Source of the DNA: Tetrapyrgos nigripes
Lineage: Eukaryota; Basidiomycota; Agaricomycetes; Agaricales; Campanellaceae
DNA: 64,000 nt
NCBI GenBank assembly: GCA_013368315.1
Contig: JAACJM010000017.1
Coordinates: 1 to 64,000 of the forward strand
Reading direction: 5' to 3'
Shown here: positions 57,573-64,000 of the stretch, one piece after another
How the letters are laid out: every line of letters begins with the position of its first letter
Position numbering within the stretch: position 1 is the stretch's first letter
Made by a program: the position numbers and the translations under genes
The notes under the pieces: model-generated
Told to the model about the DNA's origin: nothing
Database searches by the model: none
The model's input: only the letters and a program-made list of their open reading frames with translations

Positions 57573-58330
57573 ATGGGCACTGCCACCTCTGCACAGTCAG
57601 TGTATGACATGCCTTTACTTCTTTCCACCATCTTCTTACACATTGTCACCTCCAGCCCCTCAGAAATGCCTCAGAATGACAACTGGACAAGTCAGCAAGG
57701 CTTGGAACTCATCAAGCATGTAGTAGTGCAACATATTCCTTCCATATCCACCCTTCTATCCCAACAAAATCTCTTTGTGATCACAGCTACTGGCAATGGG
57801 AAATCTTCTCTTTACACTATTCCAATACTTGTTCATCTTGAAACCACAAAAAACCCAAATACGCATCTGACATTCCAATTTCAGTCAAACCCTGTGGTGA
57901 TTGTGATACACCAACAAAAGCACTTGTGACAAACATTGTATGCATTTCTAGAGCTTGTATTTACATTCTTTGCATCATTATATGTCTGGATTCATGAACT
58001 AGAAGCTCTCAGAATCCCTGCCTTCTCATACTGTCATAACAATATCACAGAATACCAAACAGTCAAGAAAATAAACCTTGAGAAGCTCATCTGCAAGTGC
58101 AAGACATGGAACTTGATCTGCATGGACCCCAAGCATCTTACTTCACCTGAATGGCAGTCTTCAAATCCAACCTTATCCTCTTTGCCATTGATGAAGCTCA
58201 CCTTATCTGTTCTTGGGGCTCATCCTTTCATCCTCACTTCCAAACTATTGGTAACTTTGCACAGGGATGTCTCCAGGACGACATTGAGACACCAAGCATG
58301 GGGTCAAAGGCAAAATGACTCAACCAACAA
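57573..58330 (+). pseudogene. DEAH-box RecQ-like helicase fragment
   Basis: WTSQQGLELIKHVVVQH precedes a Walker A-like ITATGNGKSSLY (near 57780-57815), then PVVIVIHQQKHL, stop. Another frame gives WNLICMDPKHLTSPEWQ, corresponding to the MxxPExL region, and a third frame near 58160-58255 gives LILFAIDEAHLICSWGSSFH with DEAH. Three frames are needed and the helicase C-terminal domain is missing, so this is a dead fragment, probably part of a transposon as such helicase copies are common in mushroom genomes. Confidence 0.7.
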
Positions 58331-61300
58331 CAACCTTCCACTCAAAACAAGGTGTGTAGTTCAGGGGTAGGGAGATGCTAAAGCTCTCACAATAGATCTA
58401 GATGAACCAAATCTTCAAGGAAGAAGTAAAAGAAGTATAATCGAAGTCAAGACAAGATGGAGTACCACTTTGACTGGATGGAGACTAGTTCAGATGGGGG
58501 ACAAAGGGTAAAAGGATGTAAAAGGTGAGTGATGTGGAGGATCAGAAGGTGGTAGGAAGTGGGTAGAATGTGAGGAGGATGATTATGGATGACAAAGAGA
58601 GGATATATGGGTGCCCTGTGTGGTGATACTCCAACAAATACAAAATGAAACTGGGGTGGGCAGAAGAGAATGGTAATACACTGCTTGAATAGGTGCAGCT
58701 ACCTCTGAAGTGTAAACTGAGCACTAAACAAAGATGAAAAATGCAACTGGCTCAAGATCGAAGAAGACTTAGTACACCTCCACAAGGTACTGCACAATAT
58801 GACAAGTGACTATACGAACACACCTCTGCAAGGTACCACGCAATACAACAAGTGGATTGTTTGGTATGTAAAGACTGAGCACTGAGAAAATAAAGTTAAG
58901 TGGCTCAAGGGATATGATGCCTCCCACTGAAGATGAACTGTAGACTGCTGCTTTCCACAGGAACAATACTCATATTGCCGTTGCACTGTATCTGTACAAA
59001 GGCAGTTACAAGTGGTTGTTGTATGATAAGGTAATTGAAGGATGCTTTTATAGTCAGCCACATGATTAGCTAAGTACTGTATAGTAGTTTACTAGGGTCT
59101 GTCAAGCCTCTGAGTCCATATGCAGTTTGTAGGTAATTATTGAGTATTAGTAGGAGTCAGGCATTGTAATTACATGTTGAACACATCATCAACCACAGTC
59201 CAGACAAGATATCTCTCGTCAGAGTGGTAAATGAACTGTTTTGTATAGAGACTACACCCAAATGAAGGATAGTAATGTCCAAGTGTGCTTTGACCAGCAT
59301 GTCACCAACTGTGTTTATGATAGAATCCTTGAGATTGAACTAAATGAAAGCTTTCGTCTTAAAAGATACCTGTTTCTGAGTCATTCTAGTGGACAAGCTA
59401 GACGATTCATAGGTTCAATTGCATATATAGTGAGTTTGCACTACTTTGATTAGAAGTGCACAAAATGATGGAGTGCATGGCCAGGTGTTTACCTGCCATA
59501 TCAATGTTTCTATTGTTGTGTTGACTGCTACCTCAGCTGTTAGCCTGGCAACCACTGCTGTTTGCAATGCTCTTGGATTCGTTGGAGATAACTATCATCT
59601 TATCTGACATTCCAATGAGTGTACCAACATGCATATTCATATTGAGACATACCAGAAGTCAGCTTTTTCCATGTTTTTTCTTCTTAACATTAATATTTGA
59701 CATAGGCTTTGACATTTGACATGTTTGGGAACCACACAAAGGTGATACAATTGGATACTAATGCAGGAATTACCTCATAAATTTTTGTGGATGCAGCACC
59801 TATGAGATTACCACTAGACTACATACACAGGATGTGTATCATCAGTCTGGTCTTTGAGACTATGGTCTTCAAAACCTTCAATTGAAGGTACTGTAGTGCT
59901 CTATTGAAGATTCATGACTAGAAATCTTTGGTGCCTTTCATTGAAGATACCATAATCTTCAATGAAAGATTAGGATCCTAAGTCTTCTAATCCTTCAATT
60001 GAAGGTACTGGAGTGTTCTATTGAAGATTACTGGCTAGAATTTCTTGGTGCATTTCATTCAATGAAGACTCAAATAAAATATTAATGCCCTCAAGTCTCC
60101 AAACCCTTCCATTGAGGACAGACACCCTAGGCTTCCTCAAAAGGAAGAAGCATGAAATTCTACAAGTATGAGGAGCAATGAGGTTTTTGAATAATCAAGG
60201 GAGGTGAGCTAAGGAAGGCCCTCTATATAAGTATTGTTCACTGACTGTAGTGTTGATACAAAGTTGATAACACTAGAAGAGCAAGCAGTTGACAAGCATG
60301 AAGTGTTCTATAGATGGTTGGATCTATCATACTATGTAGGAATTTTGGAAGTGATAAGCAGGAGCGACATAGATTGTGTGAACAATGTTTTGAGGAAGGA
60401 ATGATGTTGGTCTACTGCATATGCCCAGACCAGACTTTTCACCAATGTAGGAAATAGTTTTCTAGATGAGTTTCTCAGTCAAGAGTTGAAAGTTGAGAGC
60501 AGAATCAGCATCAGGAAAATATGACACCAACTGAGTGAGGTGAGGGCTTCAAGAATCAAAAAGTCTCAGCATTAATTTCCTTCTTTTTTGGTTCTCCACT
60601 GGCAGGATGTAACATCTGGCCAAAGCAAACCCCAAAGGCCATATAATGGACTAATAATCTAAACCTTCCATAGAATATTTTGAAAATTTGATTGAAAATT
60701 TGTCAATGGTAGAGCTGAAAAATCTTCAATGGAACAATACCAGTGTTCAATTGCATATACAGTTGAAAAGCTTCAATAGAATACTCTGAAGATTCAATCA
60801 AACAATTGTCAATGAAGGGAGCTGGAAAGTCTTCAATAGAACACTACTAATGTTCAATTGAATGTGTACAGCAATCTCCTATGATCAAAAATGCATGAAT
60901 GCAAGTGTTCAAGCAAAGATAGCTTTATTTTCAATGGGAACATATGTCATGTTAGTACTGATTAAAATTTACAATGCCTACTAAAACCAGCTACTCTGTG
61001 CGCATTTCATAACCCACCTCTCACCTATCTCTGCTAACATTCCTCCAAAGTAATCAGATGCAGGTTAGGACTGAAAATAAATGCCAGTCAGTGTTTACTC
61101 TGTGCGCATTTCATAACTCACCTCTCACCTATCTCTGCTGACATTCCTCTGAAGTAATCAGATGGTGTACTCACCAATATGCCAGATTAGGACTGAAAAT
61201 AAATGCCAGTGAGTGTTTAGGATGACCCAGTCTCACTGAAATGCTCCTATGAATTCAATGCATCAGAAACTCACTATGATGAGACAGGCTATAGCTATGA

Positions 61301-62349
61301 AGTTACTAGTACATTTAAGTGTTCTAAATCTTTCATTGAACATTTTATACACTTCAATTGAAGATAAATGCCCATTACTCCTCAGAATCTTCTATTGAAA
61401 ATGAGAAAGGCTTCAATGAAAGATAATGGCTCTGGTCTTCAAAACCTTCAATTGAATGTATCATAGTGTTCTACTGAAGATCTCAGTCTTCAATGAAAGA
61501 TTAATGTTCTCAACTCTTTAAACCCTTCAATTGAAGTACTAGTGTTCCATTGAATATTCTTGATGGATATCCCATCCCAATCTGGTACCAGCTGGTATGT
61601 GTTTCTCTGCCCAGATTCTCATTTTCTGGGCACAAGGAGACTCCCAGTTCTCATTCAAACTAGCCAGCTAGCATGTAGCTACTTCACTGCAAAAGTTACA
61701 CCCCACTTTTTGCACAAGAACTTTGGGGGAGTGAATATGTACAACAGTTCATAGACAAATGAATGAATTAAATTTTATTTGATTCTAATGTTGATATTAT
61801 ATGCAAAAGAGATTAACTACATAAAGTGCAGGAAGCTAGAAGGCCATATGCACTGGAGTCCACATCTGAGGGATGGAGGAAAGGGCAAGAGAAGTCAGCG
61901 GGACATGTGACACTTCACATCCAGAGAAGTCTAAGCACCTGTGAGAAGTTGTGAATCACATTGTGAATCAGTGGGGTTAAAATTGTGAATCGTCAAGACT
62001 TCCCCTTTCCCATCTGCCAAAAGGTGTGAATCAAGTCAACTTGGCAAGAGAAGTCAATGCACAGGAAAGCTTTGTCAGATGAAGGGTGCACCAGCCAAAT
62101 CACAGCCCAAGGCAGTTCACACCAGGTTCAAACTCCACTGTGTGGTTCACAACACTTTGCTAAAGACCTACATACTTTCATGACATAATATATCTTGCCC
62201 TGGAGTTACCCTCTGCTGACCATTTCTTGAGGGCAGCAGCCAGTCATACACAGGTCACTGGCTAAATAACTATGTCTTTGAATTTTCAAATCTGATAATG
62301 GTTGCATAACTGCAGGCAATATACTTGCAAGGATGCCAACAGAGCATCC
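58331..62349. repeat. AT-rich region with palindromic TTCAATTGAA repeats and tandem repeats
   Basis: No gene is recognised. TTCAATTGAA with CTTCAATGAAAG and TCTATTGAAGA variants recur at about 59877, 59994, 60848, 61353, 61446 and 61526. A 104-bp unit at 60992 is repeated from 61096. A shorter duplication (ACACCTCYRCAAGGTAC) lies near 58776 and 58820. Confidence 0.6.
60992..61221. repeat. 104-bp tandem repeat, two units
   Basis: TACTCTGTGCGCATTTCATA begins each unit (60992 and 61096). Both end with AGGACTGAAAATAAATGCCAGT. The second has an insertion of about 20 nt (GTGTACTCACCAATATGC) and a few substitutions. Confidence 0.8.
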
Positions 62350-63833
62350 ATGACCAGAGAGGACCACTACTTCACTCCTCCTTCTTCTCCAGGACTGCCA
62401 AATTCATCTAATAGGTCTAATAATCCTGGAGCTATGGACTATAAAACCTTCTTGGAGCACGTTGACTGTGTAGTGTCCATCTACTCCAAGGTGCCCCTCA
62501 CTGCTCAAACAATTACCAAGTATGAAGGGCCAACAGACCAGCTCATGGAGAGTGTCCTCAAAGGACTGGAAATTATGGCACAGAGAAGGAATTTTACTGA
62601 AGTGCAAGCCAAGGATATCAACAGCCATGGTGAGTAAACATTGTGTTCCAATTGGTATCTTTAATGACTTGTTGTTGCCCCAATCAGTAGGACCCTCCTC
62701 TGGAGACACTCATTCCCAAATGTCAGTCACCAAAAGATGTGTCTTCAGTGGAATGGTTTGTGTACTGGAAGAGCATGATAAACATGCCCAATATCCCGAA
62801 CTCCTTGCTCTTCTTGCACCCTCAGGTTCTTCTGTCCCAGATGACACTAAACCAAACATCAGCGAAGGAAACAACAGCATTACACTGGAAAAGTTCAATT
62901 ACAATTCAGATGTTGAGAGTCCATTTGTATTTGTCCACTATGATGTGTTGGACCAGGAAAAGGCCCTGAGTGAAGAATTGAACTACTGAAGCATGATGTA
63001 AGTCCTCTTTGCTGAAGCTTGCTTTTCTTCCTGTTACCCATAGGCCATCTTCATTTCTAATTGTCTCTTCCAGATCAGAGAAGTAACTCATATATGCAAA
63101 GCTGTCACAGATGAAGACTTGTCTCAGAAGTTCATGGTACCCATTCAGGAACCAGCAATGATGGAGGTTAAGGATATAGTCAATGCTTTATTCTTCCCTA
63201 TAGCTCTCCTTCTTGATTACCATAGGTCAACAGACCCTCCCAATCTGCGAGTGGAGTCACTGAGGCCTCTCATCAAGAGGAGAGCTCGGATCTAGCAGCG
63301 CAGGATAGAGGTTCAAGTGCAGTGGAAGAACTGAGATTGCTAAAGCAACAGGTGACTTGTCAGGGTTCTATTGGCTGTCTTTGTCCCTGATGCCAACCAT
63401 TCCTCTTTCAGCTCAAGGAAGTCACTCTTGTTTGCAAGGCTGTCACAGATGGAAACCTTACCCAGAAGATTATTGTGTCTGTTGAGGGAATGGCAATGAT
63501 GAGCCTGAAAGATGTGGTCAATACTATGGTAGGTCTTATACTTCCTTCTCTTTACTTGTACATAACCTGGCACCCTTCTATTCCAACTCTATAGGTAGAC
63601 AAATTCAGTCAGTTTGCCGAGGAAGTAATCTGAATCTCACAAGAAGTCAATACCAAAGGCAGATTGGGTAGTCAAGTGCTCATCCTTGATGTCAAAGGTA
63701 CATCGTATGAATTGACAGGCATCATCAACAAGATGGCTGCCAATATCTCAAAGCAAGTGAGGAGTATTGCAGCTATAGCCAAGGCCATTGCTTTGGGTGA
63801 TTTGTCCAAGCAGATTGAAGTTGATGCTCAGTG
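62350..63833 (+). pseudogene. group III hybrid histidine kinase-like fragment with HAMP repeats (runs off window)
   Basis: ATG 62350 starts MTREDHYFTPPSSPGLPNSS. Later exons encode repeated linker-HAMP units: IREVTHICKAVTDEDLSQKF (63073 on), LKEVTLVCKAVTDGNLTQKI with MMSLKDVVNTM (63411-63527), and VDKFSQFAEEV, stop, then NTKGRLGSQVLILDVKGTSY and ANISKQVRSIAAIAKAIALG DLSKQIEVDAQ (to 63833). This succession is that of Nik1/Os-1 osmosensing kinases of the HOG pathway. Introns keep consensus ends, but TGA at about 63631-63633 and a frame change near 62985 break it. The kinase and receiver domains would lie beyond the window. Confidence 0.75.
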
Positions 63834-64000
63834 AGTTTTCTCTTCCTTTGGGTCTCCTTTTTACCTGTTGGGTCCTTTGGCTTTGTGTCTTGTTGACATG
63901 AGAAGCCTGCCTATACATGTTTATGTACCTGCATTTGTTTGTTTTGTCTCAGATTTTTTCCCTATCATCATGAACTACTTGTTTCTCTTCTTCAGAGGTG
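63834..64000 (+). other. intron at the window edge
   Basis: GTGAGTTTTC at 63833 on opens an intron-like, pyrimidine-rich stretch ending CTTCTTCAG near 63996, after which the next HAMP exon would begin (AGGTG...). Confidence 0.5.

Overview
The window looks like a chromosome segment of a mushroom-forming basidiomycete (Agaricomycetes). The host genes have many short introns of about 40-70 nt, some exons of only 6-19 nt, and families typical of these fungi: intron-rich P450s, GMC oxidoreductases, a DUF6534 membrane protein and a Rap1-Myb-like protein. The second half is packed with transposons of fungal types (Ty1/copia, chromodomain Ty3/gypsy, DIRS-like). All identifications come from reading the sequence; no database search was run.

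Left end (1-4.2 kb): the 3' part of a decayed Ty1/copia element and its 3' LTR, abutting the truncated remains of a spliced gene. Gene-rich part (4.3-27.7 kb): two same-strand P450 genes, a foldback repeat cluster, a DUF6534 gene of 21 small exons, an intron-containing tRNA-Arg(CCG), two GMC flavoenzymes (one secreted, one not), a class V PLP-dependent aminotransferase-like gene with a small MITE in one intron, and a Rap1-Myb-like gene with an inverted, shorter relative about 4 kb away. P450s, GMC enzymes and a PLP enzyme together suggest oxidative metabolism, but no backbone-forming synthase is visible, so a cluster is not proven.

Transposon part (28-64 kb): a decayed DIRS-like tyrosine-recombinase retroelement (minus strand), then a nest. 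A multi-exon transposon-type gene on the minus strand (pieces at 53.1-54.1, 34.4-36.6 and 33.7-34.0 kb) is split by a solo LTR (33988-34421, TSD GTATG) and by a chromovirus (36622-53097, 401-bp LTRs, TSD CATAG). The chromovirus protease/RT region is in turn split by a second Ty3/gypsy element (39291-50038, 870-bp LTRs, 4-bp TSD GTCC). LTR divergence agrees with the nesting order: about 13/401 differences by eye in the outer pair and 8/870 in the inner pair. Nearly all premature stops, and most LTR differences, are CpG to TpG/CpA changes, which suggests cytosine methylation and deamination.

The most unusual object is the inner element. Its gag-pro-pol lies on the minus strand and has a canonical -1 slippery heptamer before the gag stop, and possibly a second -1 site between protease and RT. 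Between the pol 3' end and the 3' LTR it carries a five-exon gene on the opposite strand with its own TATA box and an open frame of 336 codons.

The right end (54-64 kb) is AT-rich and repeat-laden, with a frameshifted DEAH-box (RecQ-like) helicase fragment and, at the edge, a degenerate copy of HAMP-repeat sequence resembling group III hybrid histidine kinases.
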